From the NCBI RefSeq assembly GCF_001951155.1, contig NZ_CP016359.1, positions 3,310,001 to 3,374,000 of the forward strand: a stretch of DNA of 64,000 nucleotides, written 5' to 3'. Of the stretch, positions 26,985-35,683 are shown in pieces. Both the position numbers and the translations under genes were made by a program. Source of the stretch: Christiangramia flava JLT2011. Lineage in GTDB: Bacteria; Bacteroidota; Bacteroidia; Flavobacteriales; Flavobacteriaceae. Under the pieces are notes generated by a model, which worked only from the letters and a program-made list of their open reading frames with translations, did not search any database and was not told the origin of the DNA. Numbering within the stretch: the first letter of the stretch is position 1; each line of letters begins with the position of its first letter.

Positions 26985-29276
26985 TTAATAATTTAAATTA
27001 AGACCGACTCCAAAACCCATATCACTGTCGAAATGAGTGGTAATCCCCAAATTACGTGTTGTGATATAACGCAAACCAGCCATATATTCCTTATCTGTAT
27101 TCCACATCAGGTTCATACGCAACCTTTGGGTTACGGGTATATCATTGCGCTCAAATTGTAACCTGATATTACCGTCCGTAAATATTTCTGCTTGTGCCAT
27201 TACCAACATCGGTAGGGTGTAATTGACTCCTATGCTCACTAAAGAGCGTTTATCTTTGGTGTTTTTTTGGCTAAACAAATTTTCCTCAACCTCATTATGT
27301 CCCAATTTTCTATAGCGCCAATCAAACCCAACAAACGGTATCAGCCACTGCATTTTTCCAATATACCTTCCTATGTGTGTTTCTGTTTCATAACCGTGCA
27401 TATCATTGTAGCCCAAACGCCATTCGGTGCCAAAACTCCATCGTGTACTTTGAGCCATCAGCAATCCATCATTTCCGTTGGTCGCAAAATCGTTTTCTAC
27501 CATCAGGTGGAAATCCCGGTCGTCACCTTTTAATTTTCTTAACGCCAATTCAGGGTTTGGTATCAAAGGATTTGGCTCTTGGTTTTCATAACTGAAAACC
27601 CTGCCCATACCGCTCATCATATGGTACAATATGTGGCAGTGAAAAAACCAGTCGCCTTCTACATTGGCCTCAAACTCGATAACATCGGTTTCCATAGGCA
27701 TAATATCCACTACATTTTTTAGCGGTGCATACTCGCCTTGGCTGTTGAGCAACCTAAAGTCGTGGCCGTGCAGGTGCATCGGGTGTCGCATCATTGAATT
27801 GTTATACAGGGTAATCCTTACTTTCTCCCCTTTTTTTATTAATATTTTATCGCTTTCTGAAATAACCTTATTGTCCAAGCTCCAAACATAACGGTTCATA
27901 TTGCCGGTTAACGTAAAGTGCAGTTCCTTTATGGGTGCATCCTGTGGAAGTTTTGTTACCGTAGGCGATTTCAACATAGCGTAGTTGAGGGTCGTAATGT
28001 TTGCAAGTTCGTTGCTCTTGTACATAGCTTCGCTCATCTTCATTCCATCCATATCCTGTTTTCCATCGATTTTGTGGCCATTAGGATCTTCGCCATCCAT
28101 TTCCATTTTCTTGTCTTTTCCGTTATCCTCAGGACCGGTTATTTCAGGATACATCACCACGTTCATATCCATTTGCTGCATACTCATACTCATTCCCATT
28201 TGGTCCAGATCGCCGTTCATCTTCATCATTTCGTTCATCATTTCCATACCTTCAAAATATTTCAGTTTTGGAAGCCGTTCCGTAAGTTTTTTGATGCCCT
28301 CTCCAAGATATATGGAAGCCGATTTTGTACGGTCTTCCGGTGTTACTAAAAATTCAAAGGCAGTATTGTCCGCAGGAATGGTAACAACCACATCATAGGT
28401 TTCTGATACAGCAATAAACATTCTATCAACATCCACAGGTTCCACATCATTACCGTCGTTGGCCACCACGGTTATTTTACCACCGGCGTAGGTAAGCCAA
28501 AAATAACTGGAAGCACCGCCATTTGAAACGCGCAGCCGTACTTTATCGCCAGCTTTTAAGCCCTTGAGGGATGTATCTTCATTTTCACTTTTGCCATTGA
28601 TGAGGAATTTGTCATAATACACATCGCTCACGTCCATTGCAAGCATCCGTTTCCATTCATTATGAAGTTTTGTTTTAAAGTGCCCCTTTTTAATAGCCTC
28701 GGCATAACTCTGTGTAGTCCCTTTTTGTATGGCAAACCAGTCGGATGCGTTGTGGAGCATACGATGCACATTTTCTGGTTTCAAGTCCGTCCATTCGCTC
28801 AATACTATGGGAATGGTGGGCAGGTCGTCAATGCCTTTTCTGAAGGTCTTATCGTCCGGTCTCTTGTTCAAAATCATAGAACCATACATACCAATCTGTT
28901 CCTGAAGCCCAAAATGGCTGTGGTACCAATGGGTCCCGTGCTGTATGATTGGGAAGGTATATTTATGGACGCTATGCGGCGGAATGGGCATTTGGGTAAG
29001 GTAAGGTACGCCATCTTCCTTATTGGGCAAAAACAGACCGTGCCAATGCAGGGCTGTTTCTTCATCCAACTCATTGTGCACATAAATTTCGGCAATGTCG
29101 CCTTCTGTGAACGTTAGCGTTGGCATTGGTATTTGTCCGTTCACTGCGATGGCACGTTTTTCCTTACCCGTAAAATTTACGATGGTATCACGAACATATA
29201 GGTCGTAGCGCACTATATTTTGTGCCTTTATGGAAAGCGTTTCGAGAAACAGGATTATTATTATAATTTTTTTCAT
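26985..29276 (-). CDS. Multicopper oxidase with C-terminal outer-membrane-barrel-like domain (CopA/PcoA type)
   Basis: Oxidises Cu(I) to less toxic Cu(II) outside the cytosol. 763 residues from the ATG at 29276: signal peptide 1-19, cupredoxin domain 1 with HWHG (His77/His79) and WYHSHF, a Met-rich segment (about 350-400, MNEMMKMNGDLDQMGMSMSM), and the C-terminal copper cluster HPMHLHGHDF and HCHILYHMMSGM with the type 1 axial Met. After about residue 570 comes a domain of about 190 residues with alternating hydrophobic strands ending in a terminal Tyr, resembling the CopB barrel. Last gene of the block. Confidence 0.9.
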   Translation of the reverse strand: MKKIIIIILFLETLSIKAQNIVRYDLYVRDTIVNFTGKEKRAIAVNGQIPMPTLTFTEGDIAEIYVHNELDEETALHWHGLFLPNKEDGVPYLTQMPIPPHSVHKYTFPIIQHGTHWYHSHFGLQEQIGMYGSMILNKRPDDKTFRKGIDDLPTIPIVLSEWTDLKPENVHRMLHNASDWFAIQKGTTQSYAEAIKKGHFKTKLHNEWKRMLAMDVSDVYYDKFLINGKSENEDTSLKGLKAGDKVRLRVSNGGASSYFWLTYAGGKITVVANDGNDVEPVDVDRMFIAVSETYDVVVTIPADNTAFEFLVTPEDRTKSASIYLGEGIKKLTERLPKLKYFEGMEMMNEMMKMNGDLDQMGMSMSMQQMDMNVVMYPEITGPEDNGKDKKMEMDGEDPNGHKIDGKQDMDGMKMSEAMYKSNELANITTLNYAMLKSPTVTKLPQDAPIKELHFTLTGNMNRYVWSLDNKVISESDKILIKKGEKVRITLYNNSMMRHPMHLHGHDFRLLNSQGEYAPLKNVVDIMPMETDVIEFEANVEGDWFFHCHILYHMMSGMGRVFSYENQEPNPLIPNPELALRKLKGDDRDFHLMVENDFATNGNDGLLMAQSTRWSFGTEWRLGYNDMHGYETETHIGRYIGKMQWLIPFVGFDWRYRKLGHNEVEENLFSQKNTKDKRSLVSIGVNYTLPMLVMAQAEIFTDGNIRLQFERNDIPVTQRLRMNLMWNTDKEYMAGLRYITTRNLGITTHFDSDMGFGVGLNLNY

Positions 29277-29306
29277 TTTGGTATCAAAAATCAAATTTTA
29301 TTGAAT

Positions 29307-30167
29307 TCAATTTTTAGTGTCAATAGTTTCCACGGTAGAGCCACAGCTTAACATTTGAGAACCATAATAGGGATTTTTAACGGTCTTGTCCTTGCTCAAC
29401 CAATTGGCATCCTGCATTGGGCAGTATTGGTAATAAAGGGTCTCATTGGTATCGTAAACAGAAATTATATCGTGCATATATTTTGACAGAACCTTAAATG
29501 TTTCCCGTTGCTTGCCAATATCCTTGGTTGCTGCAATGCTTTTTGCGGCTTCCATTAAAGATGGCATTACCTTGGTTACAGCGGTTTGCCCTTCCGCCGT
29601 CAACGCTTCTGTTTTCAAGTTTTTTAATATAGTCAACCATTCCGCAGATTTTCCATTCGCTATCGTCGCATTGGTTTTTACCAGGGCATCTTTTATAGCA
29701 AAATAATTATTGAACACGGCTTCCATTGGATTTGTTTCCGTCATTTCAGGCATTGTCATTTCTTCCATTGGTTTATTTTTTTTCTTCTCCATTTTGGTAT
29801 GGTCCATAGCCCTTATGGGCTGCTTTTGCTGTCTTTCGTACTTGCAATATTCGGCAAGTTGTGCATAAGCAGCATCCGGTGCCAGATATTCGTCGTTGTC
29901 ATAACCTGCCAACGCGATGCGTTTTAATATTTCGTCCCGATTTGTTTTTTCGGAATCGAAGCTTATTTCTGCCATTTTGCTGTCCTTGTTCCAAGTAACG
30001 CTGGCCACATTTTTAAGCTTTCCCGCATTTTCGATAGCTGATTTACACGTATCGCAGTTACCGAGAATTTTTACAGTTTCCCTTGTTGGGTTTTTAATTT
30101 GGGCGAAGCCCGTAGTTGTTGATAGCACCACCGATAGCACTATCAATATGTTAAATATTGATTTCAT
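29307..30167 (-). CDS. Secreted HMA + DUF3347 fusion protein
   Basis: Extracytoplasmic metal-binding protein. 286 residues: signal peptide 1-22, an HMA-like ferredoxin fold at about 30-95 with a CDTC metal site (Cys38 and Cys41), a His/Met/Lys-rich linker (DHTKMEKKKNKPMEEMTMPEM), then DUF3347 at about 150-280 with the signature YCPM, NPYYGSQMLSCG. DUF3347 is usually found at the end of CusB-like adaptors and is thought to bind copper. Thirty bases upstream of the multicopper oxidase in the same operon, so a copper-delivery role is likely. Confidence 0.82.
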   Translation of the reverse strand: MKSIFNILIVLSVVLSTTTGFAQIKNPTRETVKILGNCDTCKSAIENAGKLKNVASVTWNKDSKMAEISFDSEKTNRDEILKRIALAGYDNDEYLAPDAAYAQLAEYCKYERQQKQPIRAMDHTKMEKKKNKPMEEMTMPEMTETNPMEAVFNNYFAIKDALVKTNATIANGKSAEWLTILKNLKTEALTAEGQTAVTKVMPSLMEAAKSIAATKDIGKQRETFKVLSKYMHDIISVYDTNETLYYQYCPMQDANWLSKDKTVKNPYYGSQMLSCGSTVETIDTKN

Positions 30168-30260
30168 TATAAAAGATTTGAATTATTTGATACGTTTTAA
30201 TTTTGAAAACAAGAAGTTCGTTTTCAATCTGACATAGCTTTGGCTGTCAAGGTAGATGAA

Positions 30261-30635
30261 CTAACTTAATTTTGGCGGGGACCAAATCTGGAAATAGACT
30301 GGTTTTGGCTGTTGTTTTGCATAGTTCCAAAGATTTTTGAAAGCAGCCATAGCAACAGGATTTGATGCTTCTGAAGTTGAAGAATAATTTATTGGTAAAA
30401 TTGTGGTTGATGGGCAATGGCAGGAAATACTTCCACAGGTTCCATCGCAATCCTTTTCTTTCTTGTCTTGGCTTTTATGACCCTTGCAACAATCGCTCTT
30501 TGAGTGTTCTGCACTATCTGCACAACTGATTTTTTCAGATGGGTGGGAAAGATCAATATGTGCCCATACGCTCGTTGGCACTAAAAAAATGCCAAGGGTA
30601 AGTACAATTATCACTATTTGAATCTTTTTTCCCAT
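30261..30635 (-). CDS. Small Cys/His-rich secreted protein
   Basis: 124 residues, signal peptide 1-25 (ends VWAH), then Cys-rich segment SDCCKGHKSQDKKEKDCDGTCG and CHC. Ends with SPPKLS, which recalls the PP at the end of HYC_CC_PP proteins elsewhere in this island. Likely a periplasmic copper- or silver-binding protein by context; family not certain. Heads the small operon with the HMA-DUF3347 and oxidase genes. Confidence 0.7.
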   Translation of the reverse strand: MGKKIQIVIIVLTLGIFLVPTSVWAHIDLSHPSEKISCADSAEHSKSDCCKGHKSQDKKEKDCDGTCGSISCHCPSTTILPINYSSTSEASNPVAMAAFKNLWNYAKQQPKPVYFQIWSPPKLS

Positions 30636-30896
30636 TTTGAATAGCGCAGCGAATTTAGTGAAAAAAGCAATCCGTTTTACAGCTCGGTCTTCTGTAGAAT
30701 TAAATATGCTTTTACTCTTAAAGTTTATCCAACTTCATCAGTGACAATTTCAGAGCTCAACATTTTGGGAAAAGCTTCTAGTACCAAAAAACGATAGAAT
30801 TAATGAATGTGCTCCTCTTCATTCTGTTCTTATCAATCCATTTTAAGACCTCACATCTTTAGGCAACATCAGTCATTTTTTGATTAAAACATTTAA

Positions 30897-31637
30897 TCAC
30901 ATTTTGAATAATTCGGGATGTTTCTTTTTTAGGAAGTCTGGACGTTCAAAAAAATACTCTGAAGCAACGGCCAGGAATTCAGCTTGATTGGTTCCTCCAT
31001 ATTTTCTAATAGCAGAATGGTTATCATTTATCGCTTTCATCTCTTCATGGATTAAATTTAATCAAGGTATTGCATATTGATGTTCCCTTAGCTGTTCTGG
31101 CACACCGTCTGTTCTGTCGTCCAACTTATCTATAAGATGTACGAATTCGTGTATGCCGGTATTACTTTTATCGCTGGTATTTTTAAAGCCGTGGTATAAT
31201 GCTTTTTAAGGAAGTATCATCTGTTTCTCGAACCTTCCATTCCCAACTATTCCACCAATATTCCATGCGTTATCCTTACTACTAGAGTGCATATCCTCAT
31301 TAAATTTATCTGGATATAAAAGGATGCCGCTTAAATTGGTGTAGTGCCATTCTTCGAAGCCAAAAACAGGGATTACTGCGCTTGCCGCAATTAAAATCTT
31401 GTCCAATTCTTCCAATTCAAGCTTCACAGTGTCGATATAGACCTCACTTAAAAATAGCATCATTTTTTGCTGAAAAATCAGCTGCCTATCTTTTGAAAGG
31501 TTTCTATAAAACAGCACATTATCCATCAGTAATTTGTGCCAATGCTCTGGAAATGGCTTTACGCTATGGCGTTTCGCTTTTCTATAAAAATGAACAGCAA
31601 AGAGAACAATCACAACCGAAATTAAAATGTAAACCAT
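30897..31637 (-). pseudogene. M90/MtfA-type zinc peptidase, broken by two in-frame stops
   Basis: Begins with a membrane helix (residues 3-16) and the MtfA-like FPEHWHKLLMDNVLFYRNLS. The frame is stopped by TAA at 31206-31208 (just after MILP) but continues perfectly with YHGFKNTSDKSNTGIHEFVHLIDKL, holding the HEFVH zinc motif, and is stopped again by TGA at 31062-31064 (expected Trp), then runs to EYFFERPDFLKKKHPELF and a final TGA at 30897. Full length would be about 247 codons, as expected for the family. Both changes are single substitutions, so the loss is recent. Confidence 0.85.
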
Positions 31638-31651
31638 ATTAAAAAAACGTA

Positions 31652-31864
31652 TTAATCTATAGGTTCGGCTTTAAATCCCACTTTTTGCAAAACCGATTTT
31701 ACATCTTCTTCGGTTGCACCATCGCTTTCAATGGTTAGGATTTTATCAGGATTAGAGGTATCTACTTCCCAACTTTCTACACCTTCTTGTTTGTTTAAAA
31801 AAGGGGTTACTTTTGATACACACCCACCACAATTGATATTTGTTTTAAATTTTAAAGTTTTCAT
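31652..31864 (-). CDS. CopZ-like copper chaperone (HMA domain)
   Basis: Single HMA domain of 70 residues with a CGGC metal site (Cys12, Cys15) in an NINCGGCVSKV context. Expected to bind Cu(I) in the cytosol and deliver it to the P-type ATPase, whose gene ends 20 bases upstream. The metal site lacks the Met of the classical MxCxxC. Similar to the plus-strand HMA gene at 54.4 kb. Confidence 0.9.
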   Translation of the reverse strand: MKTLKFKTNINCGGCVSKVTPFLNKQEGVESWEVDTSNPDKILTIESDGATEEDVKSVLQKVGFKAEPID

Positions 31865-31884
31865 AGTATTGAATTTATTTATTA

Positions 31885-34143
31885 TTAAAGTTTTACTCGT
31901 TTAAGTCTTAAGCTATTTGCAACAACAGATACACTACTGAATGCCATTGCTGCGCCTGCAATCATCGGGTCCAATAAAAAACCGTTTACGGGATACAGAA
32001 TTCCCGCTGCAATTGGAATACCGATGATGTTATAAATGAATGCCCAAAATAAGTTTTGACGTATGCCCAACACGGTTCTTTTTGACAGTTCCAATGCTTT
32101 TGGGATGGATTGCAAATCTGACGTTATCAAGGTCATTTTTGCGACATCCATTGCTATGTCCGAACCTTTACCCATTGCAATACTTACATTGGCTTGCGCC
32201 AAAGCGTGCGAATCGTTGATACCATCGCCAACCATTGCGACTATCTTTCCATCTGTCTGTAATTTTTCAACAAAAGCGGCTTTGTCCGAAGGCATTACTT
32301 CGCCCTGGTAATTTGAAATCCCCACCTGATTTGCCACGGCGGAAGCCGTTTTATTGTTATCTCCCGTGAGCATATAGACCTCGATGCCCCTTTCTTGAAG
32401 CGTAGCGATGGCTTTTTTTGAAGTTTCTTTAATCCTGTCCGCAATTGCCAGTATCGCAAGCACTTGATTTTCGTTACCCAAGAATATGACTGTTTTTGCC
32501 TTCTCTTCCAGACTTTCTGCTGTTTGTATCAAAGAAGCGTCGATTTGAATATTCTTTTCGACCATAAGTTTATGGTTGCCCACATAATATTTTGAACCAT
32601 TCTCTGATTTGGCCTTTACACCTTTTCCCGTGATACTTTCGAAGGAAGTAATTTCTGCTTGTACAATATTTTCCTCTTTTAAATGATTGACTACCGCTTC
32701 TGCCAAAGGATGTTCTGATTGTGATTCGATAGCCAAAAGAATTTCCTTGTATTCATTTTTATTTTCAAGCTTATGCTTCCAAAAAATGTCGGTTACCAAT
32801 GGTTTTCCTTCCGTAATCGTACCCGTTTTATCAAGGATTACTGCATTCACTTTATGTCCAAGCTCTAGACTTTCGGCATCTTTTATCAAAATATTATTTT
32901 CCGCTCCCTTGCCGATACCCACCATTATGGCAGTCGGCGTTGCCAAGCCCAGGGCACAGGGACAAGCGATAACCAATACGGCTACCGAGGTCAATAAGGC
33001 TTGTGAGAAGGCATTATCGCCTCCTACTGACATCCAGACAATGAAGGTTACAATGGAAATACCCAATACCACAGGAACGAAAATACCGGCAATCTTATCG
33101 ACCAGTTTTTGAACGGGGGCCTTACTCCCCTGCGCTTGCTGCACCATTTTAATGATTTGGGAAAGCAGGGTTTCCCCACCTACTTTTTCAGCGGTAAATT
33201 GAAAGCTCCCTTTTTGATTAACCGTACCAGCAAACACCTTTTCCCCTTGGGATTTCTGAACTGGCACGGGTTCTCCCGTAATCATACTTTCATCTACATA
33301 AGAGCTTCCCTTGGAAACTTCGCCATCTACGGGAATCTTTTCTCCGGGACGTACCAAAATGGTCTGACCCACCTGTACGGATGAAATAGGGATTTCTTTT
33401 TCTTCCCCATTCTCAATAATTTTAAGGGTTTTAGGCTGAAGGCCCATCAGTTTTTTTATGGCCGAAGATGTATTTGATTTAGCCTTTTCTTCCAATAGTT
33501 TCCCCAAGGAAATAAAGGTAATAATGACGGTAGCCGCTTCGTAATATACGTGAGGCTCGATGCCACGACTCAACCAAAATTCAGGAAAGAAAGTGTTAAA
33601 TACACTAAAGATGAAGGCGATTCCGGTACTCAAAGCGACCAAGGTATCCATATTAGCTTTACCGTGTTTGGCCTGCTTGAACGCATTGATGAAAAAGCTA
33701 CGCCCGAACCAAAAAAGAATGGGAAAGGCCAATACCAAAGAAATCCACTTCCCTGGTTCCCATTGCATATAGAACATTCCCAACACAAAAATGGGGAGCG
33801 TAAGTATAGCCGACCAGATAGTACGGTTTTTTATGTCCTTATAATGCTTTTGTTGAAGTTCTTGTTGTACTTCTGAAGGATTCTCCGCATCAATGATAAT
33901 GTCATAACCCACTTCGCGAAGTGCATTTTGAAATTGATTAGGACTCAACTCTTTGTCGTAATCTACAAGAACAGAACTGCTCGCAAAGTTTACGCTTGCA
34001 TCAAATACGCCATCTGTGTGTTTTAATACAGATTCAACACTTGATGCACACGATGCGCAGGTCATTCCTGTAACAGGGAATGATTCTTTTATACCCTGTT
34101 TGTGGTTCTTTTCTTTAGTTTCAAATATGTTAATTGTCTCCAT
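31885..34143 (-). CDS. copA: Copper-translocating P1B-type ATPase (CopA)
   Basis: Pumps Cu(I) (or Ag(I)) out of the cytosol at the expense of ATP. 752 residues: one N-terminal HMA domain with GMTCASC (Cys29, Cys32), eight membrane helices, the CPC ion motif at 394-396 followed by ALGLATP, the phosphorylation site Asp438 in [13 protein letters not shown] (HP motif), [10 protein letters not shown] and [14 protein letters not shown]. End helices include the [11 protein letters not shown] of P1B-1 ATPases, so specificity is most likely Cu(I)/Ag(I). Confidence 0.95.
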   Translation of the reverse strand: METINIFETKEKNHKQGIKESFPVTGMTCASCASSVESVLKHTDGVFDASVNFASSSVLVDYDKELSPNQFQNALREVGYDIIIDAENPSEVQQELQQKHYKDIKNRTIWSAILTLPIFVLGMFYMQWEPGKWISLVLAFPILFWFGRSFFINAFKQAKHGKANMDTLVALSTGIAFIFSVFNTFFPEFWLSRGIEPHVYYEAATVIITFISLGKLLEEKAKSNTSSAIKKLMGLQPKTLKIIENGEEKEIPISSVQVGQTILVRPGEKIPVDGEVSKGSSYVDESMITGEPVPVQKSQGEKVFAGTVNQKGSFQFTAEKVGGETLLSQIIKMVQQAQGSKAPVQKLVDKIAGIFVPVVLGISIVTFIVWMSVGGDNAFSQALLTSVAVLVIACPCALGLATPTAIMVGIGKGAENNILIKDAESLELGHKVNAVILDKTGTITEGKPLVTDIFWKHKLENKNEYKEILLAIESQSEHPLAEAVVNHLKEENIVQAEITSFESITGKGVKAKSENGSKYYVGNHKLMVEKNIQIDASLIQTAESLEEKAKTVIFLGNENQVLAILAIADRIKETSKKAIATLQERGIEVYMLTGDNNKTASAVANQVGISNYQGEVMPSDKAAFVEKLQTDGKIVAMVGDGINDSHALAQANVSIAMGKGSDIAMDVAKMTLITSDLQSIPKALELSKRTVLGIRQNLFWAFIYNIIGIPIAAGILYPVNGFLLDPMIAGAAMAFSSVSVVANSLRLKRVKL

Positions 34144-34301
34144 AATCGCATTCTTATTGATACACTACAAAATTCAGGATTTAAAGTCTTTAGTATGTTG
34201 CGTTATAAGCTGAATGATTTGTAGAATTATCTTGGTAACGGTTGTTAAATTGAAACTAATCGAATTTCTACTCCAAACAAGGTAAGTTATACCCAATTTT
34301 C

Positions 34302-34341
34302 AATAAAATAAAAAAAACCACAATTTTAGCTGTGGTCTTTG
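34302..34341 (-). terminator. Terminator of the minus-strand four-helix copper protein
   Basis: On the minus strand ACCACAGC-loop-TGTGGT is followed by a long T-run (A-run 34302-34316 on the plus strand), about 50 bases after the stop at 34391. Confidence 0.75.
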
Positions 34342-34390
34342 GAAATTTGAGGTGGCAGCACCTAATTATGCTTAATAAAAGTGAATTGTA

Positions 34391-34711
34391 TTATTTTAAA
34401 TATTCCTCACAAGCTTTCTCACATTTTCTACAGGCGTCTGCACATTCTTGACAATGTTTATGGTCGTGCTTAGAACATACATCAGCACATTTTTTACAAA
34501 TATCACGGCATTGCTCTACCATACTTCTTACATCTTTATAATTTGACGCAAGCAAATTTGCTGTTGCTCTACAGATTTCAGCACAAGCCCTATCAGTTCT
34601 TATACAATCTACCATCATCTTGATGTCGCCTTCGTCAAGACAAGCATCTGCACAATAATTACAATGTGTTACACAATTATTTAAAGCTTCGATTAACTTT
34701 GAATTTTTCAT
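34391..34711 (-). CDS. Four-helix bundle copper-binding protein (DUF326/Csp-like), second copy
   Basis: 106 residues, 16 cysteines in the same positions as the copy at 25.1 kb (for example NCVTHCNYCADAC and CKKCADVC). Cytosolic Cu(I) store by family knowledge. Separated from both neighbours by about 140-250 bases and with its own terminator, so it is transcribed alone. Confidence 0.88.
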   Translation of the reverse strand: MKNSKLIEALNNCVTHCNYCADACLDEGDIKMMVDCIRTDRACAEICRATANLLASNYKDVRSMVEQCRDICKKCADVCSKHDHKHCQECADACRKCEKACEEYLK

Positions 34712-34854
34712 AAATATTTAAGAATTAAAATTGTTAAAATTAGTCCACTAATATAGCAGACATTAGTAAGGACAATTTAATATTTGAAGTAGTGTTTTTT
34801 GTTATGGAATATGCCGAATGATTTGTAAAATTTTCGGATTAACAGAGTTTAACA

Positions 34855-35421
34855 TCAAATCTCATCCAAAGATTTGCGATTCTGATTTGTGCTTTTTTTA
34901 AACTGTGTAGGTGTCATTCCTGTAACCTTTTTAAACTGATTGCTTAAATACGCGACACTACTATAATGTAGTTGAAAAGCTATCTCACTCAAGGTTAATT
35001 CATCGTAAACTATAAGTTCTTTAACACGTTCAATTTTCTGGTTTATGATGTACTGCTCGAACGTAATACTTTCTACCGACGAAAAAAGTGAACTTAAATA
35101 TTTATAATCCAAGTTAAGTTCGCCTGTAACAATATCTGCCCATTTGAAATCGAGCTCCTCGGAAGAATGATGGATTTTATCTACAACCAATGTTTTCAGT
35201 TGTTCAATAAGTTGACTTTTACGGTCGTCAATCAAACTAAAACCTGAATTTTGAAGCGCTTTGGAAAGACCATTTTTGGTCTGGACACTTAATGAAGAAA
35301 CTAATTTAACCTCCCCCAGTTTTATAGAAACATACAGTATTTCAAGTTGTTCCAAAATATTAGATACCGCCGAGATACATCTTGGGCAGACCATATTTTT
35401 AATATGGATAATCTCATTCAT
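34855..35421 (-). CDS. AraC-type regulator with N-terminal HMA-like metal domain
   Basis: Transcription factor, 188 residues. The first 70 residues look like an HMA domain with a MVCPRC site (Cys12, Cys15); residues about 85-185 form an AraC-type double helix-turn-helix (LTLSEIAFQLHYSSVAYLSNQFKK and GMTPTQF). A direct link of a metal-binding domain to an AraC DNA-binding domain suggests a one-component copper/silver sensor. The last gene of the channel-CusB block, followed by no terminator of usual form. A second regulator of the same design is at 52.8 kb. Confidence 0.85.
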   Translation of the reverse strand: MNEIIHIKNMVCPRCISAVSNILEQLEILYVSIKLGEVKLVSSLSVQTKNGLSKALQNSGFSLIDDRKSQLIEQLKTLVVDKIHHSSEELDFKWADIVTGELNLDYKYLSSLFSSVESITFEQYIINQKIERVKELIVYDELTLSEIAFQLHYSSVAYLSNQFKKVTGMTPTQFKKSTNQNRKSLDEI

Positions 35422-35433
35422 ATAGTACTTGTT

Positions 35434-35610
35434 TCAAAATAATTTTAATCCAGATTTGTATAGAGAATAATAAACAGCAGCTATTGCAGCAACTACAAAA
35501 ATCAATACTATCACAACTAAAGCGATAATTTTATCTTTTCTTGAAATATCACTTTTAGGCTGATGTTTCTTTCTGTCATTTTTTCTTCTATTTCTTCTAC
35601 TTTCACTCAT
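35434..35610 (-). CDS. Small basic single-pass membrane protein
   Basis: 58 residues from the ATG at 35610: highly basic head (ESRRNRRKNDRKKHQPK), then one hydrophobic helix (about 25-47), short tail. No family recognised. Sits in the block between cusB-like and the AraC gene, so may be co-expressed with them; the positive head places it with the N-terminus in the cytosol. Confidence 0.5.
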   Translation of the reverse strand: MSESRRNRRKNDRKKHQPKSDISRKDKIIALVVIVLIFVVAAIAAVYYSLYKSGLKLF

Positions 35611-35683
35611 TATCGTTCGCCGTGATAAAACCAAAATTAATTTATGGTCTTATTCAGATTACTTGATTAATCCATAATTCGCT

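Noticed and set aside
27918..28398. His/Phe-rich plus-strand frames inside the oxidase gene
   Set aside because: They are antisense images of the Met-rich coding region (ATG read backwards gives CAT = His).
30636..30896. Possible small gene or transposase remnant between the Cys-rich protein and the M90 pseudogene
   Set aside because: Only short frames of up to about 25 codons between stops and no recognisable motif; probably promoter DNA of the Cys-rich protein gene.
31062..31064. TGA read as tryptophan (code change) in the M90 gene
   Set aside because: The same gene also has an in-frame TAA, and other genes use TGA as a normal stop (for example the RND pump gene at 47264). Pseudogene is the simpler explanation.
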